From Oceanobacillus timonensis (GTDB lineage: Bacteria; Bacillota; Bacilli; Bacillales; Amphibacillaceae), in contig NZ_LT800497.1 of NCBI RefSeq assembly GCF_900166635.1, positions 3,148,344 to 3,212,343 on the forward strand: DNA of 64,000 nucleotides, read 5' to 3'. The position numbers and the translations under genes are program-made. The notes beneath the pieces are model-generated. The model was not told the DNA's origin, made no database searches, and saw nothing but the letters and a program-made list of their open reading frames with translations. Shown one piece after another: positions 27,269-36,140 of this stretch (position 1 is its first letter; the number at the start of each line of letters is the position of its first letter).

Positions 27269-27297
27269 TTGTACATTTTTTTAGAACATGCTACGAT
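27269..27297 (+). promoter_or_regulatory. sigma-A promoter for the flavoprotein gene
   Basis: TTGTAC and TACGAT are separated by 17 bases, 29 bases upstream of the TTG start. Confidence 0.55.
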
Positions 27298-27326
27298 ACG
27301 GAAGGAATAGAAAGGAATGAGAATTC

Positions 27327-28598
27327 TTGAATTATGATGTTATCGTTATTGGCGGAGGACCTTCTGGATTAATGGCAGCCATATCTGCGGCGGAGCACGG
27401 AGGTAAAACGCTGCTTGTTGAAAAAGGAAAGAAGCTTGGCAAGAAATTAGCCATCTCCGGTGGCGGCCGCTGTAATGTTACGAACCGTTTACCGCAAGAG
27501 GAAGTAATCAAACACATTCCCGGTAATGGTAAATTTTTATATAGTCCGTTTTCAGTATTTAATAATTATGACATTATTGATTATTTTGAAGGCCTTGGCA
27601 TTGCTTTGAAAGAAGAAGATCACGGCAGAATGTTTCCTGCGTCCAATAAATCCATGGACGTGGTCAATGCGTTGATTCAGCAATTAGAAGAACAAGGCGT
27701 TACCGTTAAAATGAACACGCGCGTAGCCGCTTTAGAATACGGAGAAGAGATGCACACGGTACACATAGAAGAAGAAGCCCCGGTGACAGCAGCGTCCATT
27801 GTTATTGCTGCCGGCGGAAAAGCTGTACCGCATACCGGCTCAACAGGGGATGCTTATCCATGGGCTAAAACAGCCGGCCATACGGTAACGACACTGTATC
27901 CAACCGAAGTGGCGCTTACTTCGAAGGAAGCTTTTATTAAGGATAAGAAGCTTCAAGGTCTGTCTTTACGGGATATTCGTTTAAGCGTTCTGAACAAACG
28001 CGGGAAACCAATTATCACCCACCAGATGGATATGATTTTCACGCATTTCGGTATTTCCGGACCTGCTGTTTTACGCTGTTCCCAGTTCGTTGTTAAAGAG
28101 CTGATGCGTGGCAGAGATGCCGTTGAAATGCACCTTGATATTTTACCGGAAATAACAGAAGACGATTTATTAACACAAATTAAGGATATTCTTGCAGACA
28201 ATCCTAAAAAAGCGTTTAAAAACGCCGTCAAAGGAATTATTCCCGAACGCCTGCTTGACTATTTCATGGAGAAACATGCTATCGGTGCCGAACAAAAATG
28301 CGCTAATATCTCGAAAAGCACCACCCTTTCCTTCGTGAAAGATATCAAAAACTTTTCCTTCCTGGTACATGGCAGCCTTCCAATGGAAAAGGCATTTGTG
28401 ACCGGTGGAGGTATTTCGATTAAAGAAATTGTTCCTAACACGATGAAATCCAAAATCATGCATGGATTATATTTTTGCGGAGAAGTTTTAGATATCCACG
28501 GCTACACCGGCGGATATAACATCACCTCTGCCCTTGTTACCGGAAGAATCGCCGGCATGAATGCAGCATTAGACGCAACAGCACACACTGCCAATTAA
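27327..28598 (+). CDS. ytfP: HI0933/BaiN-type NAD(P)/FAD-dependent oxidoreductase (YtfP)
   Basis: A 423-residue flavoprotein with an N-terminal dinucleotide fold [14 protein letters not shown] (residues 4-17). This is followed by [16 protein letters not shown] near residue 45, the signature of the HI0933 family. The C-terminal [16 protein letters not shown] near residue 385 closes the FAD site. The start is a TTG; an out-of-frame ATG ten bases earlier stops at once. The physiological substrate of the family in Bacillaceae is unknown. Confidence 0.9.
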   Translation: MNYDVIVIGGGPSGLMAAISAAEHGGKTLLVEKGKKLGKKLAISGGGRCNVTNRLPQEEVIKHIPGNGKFLYSPFSVFNNYDIIDYFEGLGIALKEEDHGRMFPASNKSMDVVNALIQQLEEQGVTVKMNTRVAALEYGEEMHTVHIEEEAPVTAASIVIAAGGKAVPHTGSTGDAYPWAKTAGHTVTTLYPTEVALTSKEAFIKDKKLQGLSLRDIRLSVLNKRGKPIITHQMDMIFTHFGISGPAVLRCSQFVVKELMRGRDAVEMHLDILPEITEDDLLTQIKDILADNPKKAFKNAVKGIIPERLLDYFMEKHAIGAEQKCANISKSTTLSFVKDIKNFSFLVHGSLPMEKAFVTGGGISIKEIVPNTMKSKIMHGLYFCGEVLDIHGYTGGYNITSALVTGRIAGMNAALDATAHTAN

Positions 28599-28715
28599 TC
28601 CCTTTCATAATTTATTTTCTTATGGAAAGAATAAGTTTGTCTAAGCTGGCCATCTATATGATTGTCCAGCAGCTAATAACATCCTTTTCACACTTATTTG
28701 AAGGGACGGGTGAAC

Positions 28716-28910
28716 ATGGAAAAAAACGCCATTTGGCTGCCATTGGTTGCCTCTGTCGGTATTGGAGCAGCTACATTTTACTCTATGACCAGTCAGCAGC
28801 AAAATGTAGGCCAAGCACTGCAGCAGGCAGCCCCTTTTTTCAGTTCGAAACAAAACGCTGCCTCAGGAAAAAAGGATTCGGAAACATTAGGACCATTTGG
28901 AATGAGTTAA
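28716..28910 (+). CDS. small membrane-associated protein of 64 residues
   Basis: A short protein with one hydrophobic segment (IWLPLVASVGIGAATFYSM) near the N-terminus and a Gln/Ser/Lys-rich tail. It recalls small YrzQ/DUF3918-type proteins of bacilli, but I would not name it. GGGACGGGTGAAC precedes the ATG. It ends 12 bases before a good terminator and may be the last gene of the ytfP transcript. Confidence 0.6.
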   Translation: MEKNAIWLPLVASVGIGAATFYSMTSQQQNVGQALQQAAPFFSSKQNAASGKKDSETLGPFGMS

Positions 28911-28921
28911 TAGCTTAGGCT

Positions 28922-28954
28922 GGGGAAGCATCGGTGATGGTGCTTTCCTTTTTT
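28922..28954 (+). terminator. terminator after the ytfP unit
   Basis: An 8-bp stem GGGAAGCA/TGCTTTCC with one G-T pair is followed directly by TTTTTT. Confidence 0.75.
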
Positions 28955-29106
28955 GTTATCTATAGAAAATGACTTGGAAGTTATGTGATAACAAAAAGAA
29001 AAGAAGACATTGCTTTTTATGCTAAATCTCCTTTATATTTTCAACGCTATTAAAACCGGTAAGTTTTAAGATGAGATAGACTTATGCTTTTGTTTTTAAC
29101 AGAGAT

Positions 29107-29310
29107 TTAAGCATTACGACTTTTAAATTTATTTAAGAAAATAACGAGCATAGTTCCAGTGATAAAAGAGATTAAGACAGTTATATTTAGCCCAGTATAA
29201 AAACCTGTTTTTAAGTTAATTAAAATGGCAAATATAGATCCACCTATTAACTCAGCTAAGTTGCAATTAAATTGTAAGCTGAAATTAATATTGTTACAAA
29301 GTTTAAACAA
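29107..29310 (-). pseudogene. possible membrane protein remnant
   Basis: A 67-residue reading frame with two hydrophobic segments (IGGSIFAILINL and ITVLISFITGTMLVIFL) and a basic C-terminus resembles the end of a polytopic transporter. It has no ribosome binding site, and no upstream half is visible before the insertion sequence at 29404. It may be the tail of a decayed gene, or chance in AT-rich DNA. Confidence 0.25.
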
Positions 29311-29403
29311 ATTCGTAATACATAGTATTTATGCAAAAAATAGGTAAATATATAATATATTGACTATATTCTCTTTATTTCTTTAAATAACATTATATAT
29401 AAT

Positions 29404-30817
29404 CACTAGCGTTGCATTAATTATGTCTAATAATACAAAATAATCCCAATTTTCGGTTTTTACTGTTTAAAGCCATAAAAAAATCCTTTATAATGAATAG
29501 GTCAGGTGAATTTCTGTCCAAATCCAATATAAAGGAACACAACTTATGGACAAGAATACACGAAAAACTGCATTTGGTAAATGGATGGCACCAATAAATT
29601 TCAAAAAAATTTCGGAACAAGTGACAACTTATAAACAAGATGCCTATACAAAAAAACTGACGACAGAATCCTATTTAAAGGTAATGCTTTATGCACAAGT
29701 ACATGAAACAGAAGGGCTTCAGGCTCTAAGTGATGCGCTTTTGGATGCTGATTTCCAAAAAGCCAGTGGACTAGAAAGCATTAGCGCTTCCCAGCTTTCA
29801 CGCAAAAATAATGAAATCAATCCATCTATCCTGGCTACCCTATTTTTAGATCTGGTATACCATATCAAAACCTATGAAAACAAAGCCTTTAAAGGACTTC
29901 TTTTAAAGATTATTGATTCCAGTACGCTGCCTCTTAACTTGACCCGTTACAAGTGGGCGAAGTTCCGCAAAACCAAAGCTGGCGTCAAGTTACACTTGCG
30001 GCTGGTTTTTATGGGAAAAGATACGGTATATCCGGAAAAAGCTACGATAACACCGGCGAAGGAACATGACCGCAATCAACTGGAAGTGCTCGTGGATGAT
30101 AAGGAGGCCATGTATGTCTTTGATCGTGGCTATATGGATTATGAACGTTTTGACCGAATGACAGACGATGGATACTTTTTCGTATCCAGACTCAAGAAAA
30201 ATTCGGTCACTAGGGAGGTTTACGATTTTTCTGTACTCCCTGAATCGGGCGTGCTATCTGACAAGATGGTTTATATTGGATCCACGCAAAAACGCTGTGA
30301 AAACGTGTTTCGTCTCCTCGAGGTAATAGATACAAAAGGAAATCGATTACGATTAATTACCAATCGATTTGATTTAGACTCCGAGGAAATAAGCAACATT
30401 TATCGGTCACGTTGGGCGATCGAATTATTTTTCAAATGGCTGAAACAGCACGTCAAAATCAAGCATTTTTATGGGACGAGTGAAACAGCTTTACAAAACC
30501 AAATCTATCTGGCACTCATCACCTTTTGTTTACATGTACTTATTCAATTAGAAACACAGAGCGATAAGAAACTACTCCGTATTGTCCGCTGGTTAAAAGC
30601 AGTTTTATGGAAACCAGCTTATCTATGGCTACGTCGTTTTGAAAAGAAAACCATACCTTGATAAAGAAATAGGAGCGGGTAATCACTGGAATTTTGGCAC
30701 AAATGTATATATTTTCCAAATGGATAGAATCACCTTTATTAGGTTGTTGATTTTTTGGCGAAAATTACTTAAAGATATTTTACAGAATATTCTTATTATA
30801 TTTATGCAACGCTAGTG
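29404..30817 (+). mobile_element. complete IS4-family insertion sequence
   Basis: The 1414-bp element has terminal inverted repeats beginning CACTAGCGTTGCAT on both ends. It is flanked by a 9-bp direct repeat ATATATAAT (29395-29403 and 30818-30826), an exact target-site duplication. It carries a single intact transposase gene. The target is AT-rich intergenic DNA upstream of a lipoprotein gene. The intact ends, duplication and frame suggest recent insertion. Confidence 0.92.
29546..30661 (+). CDS. IS4-family DDE transposase
   Basis: A 371-residue transposase with an N-terminal DUF4372-like region (residues 1-100). The catalytic Asp lies in IIDSSTLPL near residue 119, the second Asp in YVFDRGYMDY near residue 188, and the Glu in the YREK signature IYRSRWAIELFFKWLK near residue 290 (Y, R, E and K at the expected intervals). 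AAAGGA precedes the ATG. The frame is uninterrupted, so the enzyme may be active. Confidence 0.93.
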   Translation: MDKNTRKTAFGKWMAPINFKKISEQVTTYKQDAYTKKLTTESYLKVMLYAQVHETEGLQALSDALLDADFQKASGLESISASQLSRKNNEINPSILATLFLDLVYHIKTYENKAFKGLLLKIIDSSTLPLNLTRYKWAKFRKTKAGVKLHLRLVFMGKDTVYPEKATITPAKEHDRNQLEVLVDDKEAMYVFDRGYMDYERFDRMTDDGYFFVSRLKKNSVTREVYDFSVLPESGVLSDKMVYIGSTQKRCENVFRLLEVIDTKGNRLRLITNRFDLDSEEISNIYRSRWAIELFFKWLKQHVKIKHFYGTSETALQNQIYLALITFCLHVLIQLETQSDKKLLRIVRWLKAVLWKPAYLWLRRFEKKTIP

Positions 30818-30979
30818 ATATATAATATGTTATCGCATTATTAGAATTTATATAAACTTTATATTATGGAAGTATTGTATTTTGCATTTATAGCCTAAAG
30901 TGTTTTAAAAATATAGTTTTGAGGGTATTAAATAAAAAGTGGAAAGTATATCTGCCACATTAAAAAAGGAAGGATAAAA

Positions 30980-31768
30980 ATGAATAAAAAACACCACATT
31001 ATTTTTCGCAGCCTATTAGCGCTGTTACTTACTTTATTTCTGATTGGGTGTTCAGATAATAATGACGAAACAGATAAAGAAGCTAACAACGAAACAAATC
31101 ATAGTTCATCCAATGAAGATGCTTCACTAGATACTAATGATAATAATGACGATGATGAAACTTCATCTGATAATTCGGATACGGATTCAAAGACAGATTC
31201 TGGAGATAATGCTTCTTCCAATGACAGTAATATTGAAGATAACAATGAAAATAATTCAAACTCTGAAGATAATACTTCTTCCAGTGAAACGGAATCGAAA
31301 AACAACGATTCTTCTCATGAAGAAGATGCGGTTTCTGAAGAAAATAACTCAAATGAAAGTTCGGGAGATATATTATCAAACTATTCTTCTGAAGAGATTG
31401 AATACGCTCGCGTATGGTTACAACTTGGTGAACTACAAGTAGATGATGATTTAGAAGAGTTAAATGTTCGACATATCTCGGCTGGTGAACCTGTTAATAG
31501 ATTAGATGAAGAAAGCGCTGAGTATCCTGAAGACGTGATAGAATTGCGAGGCGGTAAGTTAATAGACGGCGCTGTGACATATAGCAGCAATGGAGATGGA
31601 ACAATCAATGTGTACAATGTTCCAGCACGATGGGAAATGGGTAATAATGTAGATAAAGAACTATTGCAGAAAGAATATGAAAAAGCAGTAGAAAACACAG
31701 AACTAGTTGAAGTTGGCGAAGAGGAAGATATTAAAGAAACCATTGATGAGGTTATGGTTATTCATTAA
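30980..31768 (+). CDS. lipoprotein with Ser/Asn/Asp/Glu-rich linker
   Basis: A 262-residue secreted lipoprotein with lipobox LIGC and lipidated Cys24. Residues 25-135 are a low-complexity acidic linker of Ser, Asn, Asp, Glu and Thr, followed by a compact C-terminal domain of about 125 residues (YSSEEIEYARVWLQLGE at its start, INVYNVPARW near its middle). The linker probably spans the wall to display the C-terminal domain. I recall similar C-terminal domains in other bacilli without assigned function. AAAGGAAGG precedes the ATG. The insertion sequence ends 163 bases upstream and may have altered its promoter. Confidence 0.7.
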   Translation: MNKKHHIIFRSLLALLLTLFLIGCSDNNDETDKEANNETNHSSSNEDASLDTNDNNDDDETSSDNSDTDSKTDSGDNASSNDSNIEDNNENNSNSEDNTSSSETESKNNDSSHEEDAVSEENNSNESSGDILSNYSSEEIEYARVWLQLGELQVDDDLEELNVRHISAGEPVNRLDEESAEYPEDVIELRGGKLIDGAVTYSSNGDGTINVYNVPARWEMGNNVDKELLQKEYEKAVENTELVEVGEEEDIKETIDEVMVIH

Positions 31769-31797
31769 ATGGAGATTAAAATGTTAAAATCAACAAA

Positions 31798-31844
31798 AAG
31801 GAGCTGCTGCACAATCAGATAACTAATTTGTGCAACAGCTCCTT
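31798..31844. terminator. bidirectional terminator between lipoprotein and amidase genes
   Basis: The stem has 16 pairs in two blocks, AAGGAGCTG/CAGCTCCTT and TGCACAA/TTGTGCA, with a C-A mismatch between them. It lies between convergent genes, three bases from the amidase stop. Confidence 0.8.
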
Positions 31845-31846
31845 AA

Positions 31847-32998
31847 TTATTCTAAATCCTGCCTGCGTGTAAACCCAATATAATGACCACTACCATCTTT
31901 TAAACGAATCTCATTACGCCAGGAATTATTAACAGTATCCACGATACCGGAAATACTGGAACGTCGTACATTTTCCGTACTGCTGGATGTGGTATATAAA
32001 CGATTCGCAGTTACTTCGCTGCCTTTGCTTATAGAATTCGATTTTGAGTTATTAGATGAAGATTTACCGTTTATCACATCCATCACGGCTTGATAATTCC
32101 TTCCAAGAGACTTTTTACGTGCTTCCCCATTTCCATGCTTTCCTGCTATTGTTTCTTCTACTAATTTAGAAATAGAGTTCCCACTACCAGATGATTTAAT
32201 ATCTGTGGAGGAGCTATTCAGCTGTGTATAAACTTGCTTCCCTGCTAAACCATCTGTGACTAACCCATAATACGATTGAAAACGTGTTACCGCGTCCTCT
32301 GTATCATTCCCATAATAACTATCTATACCATGATTTTCAGCACCTTTATTAGGGTAAAATGGCGGCTGATTATTTGCCAGCTTTATTTGCAACTGCTTCA
32401 CTGGCTCGCCATATTCCCCATTACCTAATGTTTGGCCAGTCCAGTTTCCAGTCACCTTCACCCAATTACTATTGTTATTGTTTTTAGCCGATTTTGATAT
32501 AGAATGATTGCCAGATGATTGCTCGATCATCTTTTTAAATTGATTCCATGTTACGCCATGCATTCCATCCCTTAATTTTCTAGGACAATGTTTTCCGCTC
32601 CACGTATGATGCTGAGTCACATTGGATGATGAAATACCTTCCTCTCTCATAATGTTTTTCACTAAATCAGCCGTATTTTCAATGGCTTTTTTATAGTCAC
32701 TATCTGCATTGACACAAACCTCTATTTGAATGGAATGAAGGTTTCCATTACCCCTACCGTCCCCTGCGCCCCACAATTGAAAACGATGGTTAAAAGATTG
32801 AATCGCAACCTTGTCATCCACTTGCCAATGCCACGCAGCTTCACGAGAATTTCCGTTTGATTGTAAATTGGCATGATTTTGCGCTCCTGCACCATTTGTT
32901 GGATTATCTGTTTCATGAATGGTGATATACCGTTTTTTATTATTTTTACCGTACTTAAATGATGTGCCATGAATGAATTGTTCTTTCACTTGTACCAC
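31847..32998 (-). CDS. N-acetylmuramoyl-L-alanine amidase with peptidoglycan-binding domain
   Basis: A 383-residue cell-wall hydrolase. An amidase_2 domain occupies residues 1-165, with zinc-binding histidines in YITIHETDNP near residue 25 and HHTWSGKHCPRKL near residue 137. A peptidoglycan-binding domain lies near 190-265 (YGEPVKQLQIKLA, DAVTRFQSYYGLVTDG). A C-terminal SH3-like segment ends the protein near 330-383. There is no signal peptide, as in phage endolysins such as XlyA. It lies 28 bases after the sigma-factor gene and is probably cotranscribed. No other phage genes are nearby, so it looks like part of the sigma/YvrJ cassette and not a prophage lysin. Confidence 0.85.
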   Translation of the reverse strand: MVQVKEQFIHGTSFKYGKNNKKRYITIHETDNPTNGAGAQNHANLQSNGNSREAAWHWQVDDKVAIQSFNHRFQLWGAGDGRGNGNLHSIQIEVCVNADSDYKKAIENTADLVKNIMREEGISSSNVTQHHTWSGKHCPRKLRDGMHGVTWNQFKKMIEQSSGNHSISKSAKNNNNSNWVKVTGNWTGQTLGNGEYGEPVKQLQIKLANNQPPFYPNKGAENHGIDSYYGNDTEDAVTRFQSYYGLVTDGLAGKQVYTQLNSSSTDIKSSGSGNSISKLVEETIAGKHGNGEARKKSLGRNYQAVMDVINGKSSSNNSKSNSISKGSEVTANRLYTTSSSTENVRRSSISGIVDTVNNSWRNEIRLKDGSGHYIGFTRRQDLE

Positions 32999-33026
32999 TA
33001 TAAATCCCCCCTTTTTTTATATTAGG

Positions 33027-33599
33027 TTATGCGTTTGAACCTTTATCCCAATCTATTTGACGCAGCTTCTTCTTTGCACTTTTCGCCCAACTCTTTACCG
33101 CCTCGATGCTCACCTTTTCTCTATCCGCAATTTCCGGATTGGACAGCCCTTCTATAATGGCACAGCGAAACCATATTTTTTGTTTTTCTGTCAACAGTGA
33201 TGTGAACTCATGGAAATCGCTTTCATTTTTATGATTTACTGTCTCTTGTGGGTCCCCTCCCCCTTGAACTTCTATGGAAACTTTCTTGCCGTTGGCACGG
33301 CTATAGTTTCCGGATTTTGTTTCCACATTTTTCTCATAATCTAATTGCTCAAAATACTTTTTTTCCACCATGGATTTCCGAAAAACATCCACTAACCGAT
33401 TACGAATTTGAAAATTCATATAGGTAGCTAATGGACCTTTATCCGGTTGATAGTTCTCATATGCCCTCCACATCGCAACTAATCCTTCTTGAAAATGCTC
33501 CTCTTTTTCCCCATTAATTTGCAGTCTCGCCATTTGATAATATACTCTGCGTTGGTTCTGTTCGATAAAATCTTCTAATTCCCATTTTTTCTTTGTCAT
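33027..33599 (-). CDS. sigma-70 family RNA polymerase sigma factor (SigO/YvrI-like setting)
   Basis: A 190-residue protein with a sigma region 2-like segment at residues 15-75 (EGLVAMWRAYENYQPDKGP, LATYMNFQIRNRLVDVFRK) and a region 4 helix-turn-helix at about 130-180 (GLSNPEIADREKVSIEAV). No anti-sigma gene is adjacent. It is divergent from DUF1659, DUF2922 and YvrJ genes. In B. subtilis a YvrJ protein is encoded next to the split sigma factor SigO-RsoA, so this looks like a related cassette with a single-chain factor. The ATG at 33599 follows AAGGGGAG. Its target promoters are unknown; its own cassette is the natural candidate. Confidence 0.75.
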   Translation of the reverse strand: MTKKKWELEDFIEQNQRRVYYQMARLQINGEKEEHFQEGLVAMWRAYENYQPDKGPLATYMNFQIRNRLVDVFRKSMVEKKYFEQLDYEKNVETKSGNYSRANGKKVSIEVQGGGDPQETVNHKNESDFHEFTSLLTEKQKIWFRCAIIEGLSNPEIADREKVSIEAVKSWAKSAKKKLRQIDWDKGSNA

Positions 33600-33651
33600 G
33601 GGTAAACTCCCCTTTCTAATAGATTGTTTTAAATCTAGCAGAATAGAAAAG

Positions 33652-33670
33652 TTTTGTCATATCGACAAAA
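33652..33670. promoter_or_regulatory. palindromic operator candidate in the divergent cassette
   Basis: A perfect 7-bp inverted repeat TTTTGTC-ATATC-GACAAAA lies about 53 bases upstream of the sigma gene. The rest of the 359-base divergent region is very AT-rich, with no gene. A GCCCCC followed 16 bases later by CGACTATAG sits just before DUF1659 and could be a non-sigma-A promoter, which is speculative. Confidence 0.35.
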
Positions 33671-33958
33671 TGGAATTTTAGAGTGAAAAAAGCGTAATTT
33701 CGTCAAGTTTCCCTACGATTTTCACCCTATTTTTCAATTTTAATGTCTTTTACTAAGTTGATTTTTGAATTTTTACTTTTTTATAGAAAAATATCAACAA
33801 ATTCCGTAAATATTTAAATAAATCGCTTTACAGAGTCCATTTAAAATGCCTATATTCTTTTTTTACATTATTTTTTTAAACAAAATGACATTTATTTTGA
33901 AAGTTGCCCCCTTTTAAAGACCGGAAACGACTATAGGGATGAGAGGAGGTGATGAACA

Positions 33959-34189
33959 ATGGCAGTCGCTGAATTAACAGAATCCGTTTTGCAGCTTACG
34001 CTAAACGAAGGTACCGATCCAACGTCTGGAGAGGATATCCTGAAGCAAAAACGATTCAACAACGTCAAACCAGAAGCTACTGCTGAACAGCTCTTCCAGA
34101 TAGCCCACGCATTCGCATCTGTTCAGCAGCATGACCTCTACGCTATCACGCGTCGAGATGCTTCAGACATTTATGATGAAGAAGCTTAA
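33959..34189 (+). CDS. DUF1659 family protein
   Basis: A 76-residue soluble protein, first of three small genes in a row. The pattern LQLTLNEGTDPTSGEDILKQ at residues 12-31 and the C-terminal YAITRRDASDIYD fit my recollection of DUF1659. The function is unknown. A strong GGAGGTGAT precedes the ATG, suggesting high expression. Family members are typically found with DUF2922 and YvrJ, as here. Confidence 0.75.
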   Translation: MAVAELTESVLQLTLNEGTDPTSGEDILKQKRFNNVKPEATAEQLFQIAHAFASVQQHDLYAITRRDASDIYDEEA

Positions 34190-34224
34190 TCGTTGAAGCT
34201 TGCGAAGAAAGGAGGTGAAAAAAC

Positions 34225-34437
34225 ATGCGAAAACTGGAATTGAAGTTTTTAAATGAAGAAGGCCGTATCGTAACTTATACGTTGGATCATCCTGTAGAAC
34301 CAGTCGATTCGGAAACCGTCCAGGAGGCAATGGATACCATTCTTCAAGAAAATGCACTTTATTCAACAGGCGGTGAACTGACTGAAATACACAGTGCCCG
34401 CATTGTGGAACGTATTGTGGAAGACATTGAATTATAA
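34225..34437 (+). CDS. DUF2922 family protein
   Basis: A 70-residue protein with the DUF2922 pattern: an N-terminal beta-rich LELKFLNEEGRIVTYTLDHP and a C-terminal helix ending IVERIVEDIEL. It lies 35 bases after DUF1659, behind AAAGGAGGTG at seven to eight bases. The function is unknown. Both small proteins are acidic and could form a complex, which is inference. Confidence 0.75.
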   Translation: MRKLELKFLNEEGRIVTYTLDHPVEPVDSETVQEAMDTILQENALYSTGGELTEIHSARIVERIVEDIEL

Positions 34438-34452
34438 TGTTTCTTTCATATA

Positions 34453-34491
34453 GGACAATGCCGTGAGGAAGCTCTCCTCACGGCATTGTCC
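34453..34491 (+). terminator. strong hairpin between DUF2922 and YvrJ genes
   Basis: A perfect 17-bp stem GGACAATGCCGTGAGGA with a five-base loop lacks a T run downstream. It may be a partial terminator or an mRNA stability element setting YvrJ levels below those of the two upstream genes. Confidence 0.6.
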
Positions 34492-34560
34492 TTCATACAA
34501 AATGTTATGGAAAACATACTCGCTTGAAATTTGTTTATTCGATCAAAGGTGGTGAATCTT

Positions 34561-34701
34561 ATGGAAGCATGGATTTCTCTTATAACCGATATCGGATTTC
34601 CTGCGGCGGTAACCTTCTACTTATTACACCGGGTAGAAGGAAAACTGAATCAGTTAATTGAATCCATTTACGCTATTTCCATTCCTGAGAAGATGAACTA
34701 A
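34561..34701 (+). CDS. YvrJ family protein, 46 residues
   Basis: A tiny protein with one membrane-like segment. MEAWISLITDIGFPAAVTFY and the following LLHRVEGKLNQLIESI are the hallmark of the YvrJ family. AAAGGTGGTG precedes the ATG. YvrJ is encoded with oxdC and the SigO system in B. subtilis. By its single hydrophobic segment and holin-like size it should sit in the membrane. It is the third gene of the DUF1659-DUF2922-YvrJ run and ends before a terminator. Confidence 0.8.
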   Translation: MEAWISLITDIGFPAAVTFYLLHRVEGKLNQLIESIYAISIPEKMN

Positions 34702-34734
34702 CGATTAAAATAGAAGGGTTTTAACCATTAAAGG

Positions 34735-34788
34735 TCCGAACAATCATTTAGAATTCTGTAATAGAATTCAGATGCGTTCGGATTTTTT
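34735..34788 (+). terminator. terminator after YvrJ
   Basis: An outer stem TCCGAAC/GTTCGGA and an inner stem GAATTCT/AGAATTC are followed by six T residues. The remainder up to 34957 shows no gene. Confidence 0.75.
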
Positions 34789-34957
34789 CATTTTATATCA
34801 TTTATCCTCAACATACTAATCAATAAATCAATACTTTTTTGTACAAAAACTCAATCCCAAATTCCCTTCATATATAATAAAGTCTAGCTATCATCTTAAT
34901 TTTAAGTTATACTATGTTCGGTATATATTATTTACAAACCAGATTGGAGAGTTTTTT

Positions 34958-36127
34958 ATGAAACGCTTTGGTTTATTATTTCGTATAATTATTGCCATTG
35001 CACTCGGTATTATTGTCGGAATAATTGCAAATGATTGGTTCATTCGATTGTTCGCCACGTTTAATGATATATTTGGCGGATTCCTCAGCTTTATCATTCC
35101 GCTTATTATCTTAGGATTTATCGCGCCCGGAATCGGTTATATGGGAAAAGGAGCCGGGAAGTTATTATCGATTACTGCGCTGATTGCTTATGTATCAACT
35201 ATTTGTGCTGGTATCGTTGCATTCATAGCAGCAAGCAATCTTTATCCGACTATCCTGAGCGGACAGTCACTAACTATGTTCGATGATCCCAGCGGTGCCC
35301 TGCTCGAAGGATTTTTAGATTTTGAATTACATCCACCTTTTGAAGTAATTACTGCACTCATCCTCGCTTTTGTTTTAGGAATCGGGATGGCAGCTCTCAA
35401 GAGTGATGCCTTATTAAATATATTTCATGACTTTCGTTCCATTGTTGAACTCGTGATTAATAAAATGATTATTCCTTTATTGCCATTCCATATCTTTGGA
35501 ATTTTTGCGAATATGACACACGCAGGTCAAGTTGCTTCTATTTTAAAAGTATTTGCTGTTGTCTTTGTAATGATTATTCTCTTACATATTCTATATTTGA
35601 TTGTGCAGTACACAATAGCAGGGACATTAAGTAAACAAAATCCTTTCCGGATGTTAAAAACCATGTTACCTGCTTATTTCACAGCACTCGGAACACAGTC
35701 TTCTGCTGCGACAATCCCGGTTACGTTAGATCATACTAAAAAAATAAAGGTCAAGGGAAACGTTGCTGATTTCACCATACCTTTACTTGCGAACGTACAT
35801 TTATCCGGAAGCACCATTACACTTTTAAGTTGTGCAACTGCTGTTTTATTTTTACAAGGAGAGCCGATTGCATTTGGAGATATTTTTCCTTTCCTCCTTG
35901 TTTTAGGAGTTACCATGATTGCAGCGCCAGGAGTACCTGGAGGAGCCGTAATGGCATCCATCGGCTTGTTAGAATCTATGTTAGGATTCGGACCGACAAT
36001 GGTATCATTAATGATTGCACTATACCTTGCTCAAGACAGTTTAGGAACAGCCTGTAACGTGACAGGAGACGGTGCGATTTCAAGTATCACAAATTCTATT
36101 AACAATCGATGGGGCATAACCAAATAA
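34958..36127 (+). CDS. dicarboxylate/amino acid:cation symporter (DAACS/SDF family)
   Basis: A 389-residue secondary transporter of the glutamate/dicarboxylate symporter family with about eight helices and two re-entrant loops. The serine-rich hairpin motif GTQSSAATIPVTL near residue 250 and the later LANVHLSGSTITLL near 280 are diagnostic. The last helix carries DSLGTACNVTGDGA near residue 360. The substrate (glutamate, aspartate, serine or dicarboxylate) cannot be set. It is monocistronic with a strong terminator. Confidence 0.88.
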   Translation: MKRFGLLFRIIIAIALGIIVGIIANDWFIRLFATFNDIFGGFLSFIIPLIILGFIAPGIGYMGKGAGKLLSITALIAYVSTICAGIVAFIAASNLYPTILSGQSLTMFDDPSGALLEGFLDFELHPPFEVITALILAFVLGIGMAALKSDALLNIFHDFRSIVELVINKMIIPLLPFHIFGIFANMTHAGQVASILKVFAVVFVMIILLHILYLIVQYTIAGTLSKQNPFRMLKTMLPAYFTALGTQSSAATIPVTLDHTKKIKVKGNVADFTIPLLANVHLSGSTITLLSCATAVLFLQGEPIAFGDIFPFLLVLGVTMIAAPGVPGGAVMASIGLLESMLGFGPTMVSLMIALYLAQDSLGTACNVTGDGAISSITNSINNRWGITK

Positions 36128-36140
36128 TAATGAATTAGTC

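Noticed and set aside
31099..31743. Ser/Leu-rich minus-strand frames opposite the lipoprotein gene
   Set aside because: They arise from the repetitive acidic linker read in reverse; the plus-strand gene has signal peptide and ribosome site.
31847..33599. Prophage remnant, suggested by the endolysin-like amidase
   Set aside because: No structural, integrase or packaging genes are nearby, and the neighbours are the YvrJ-type small genes.
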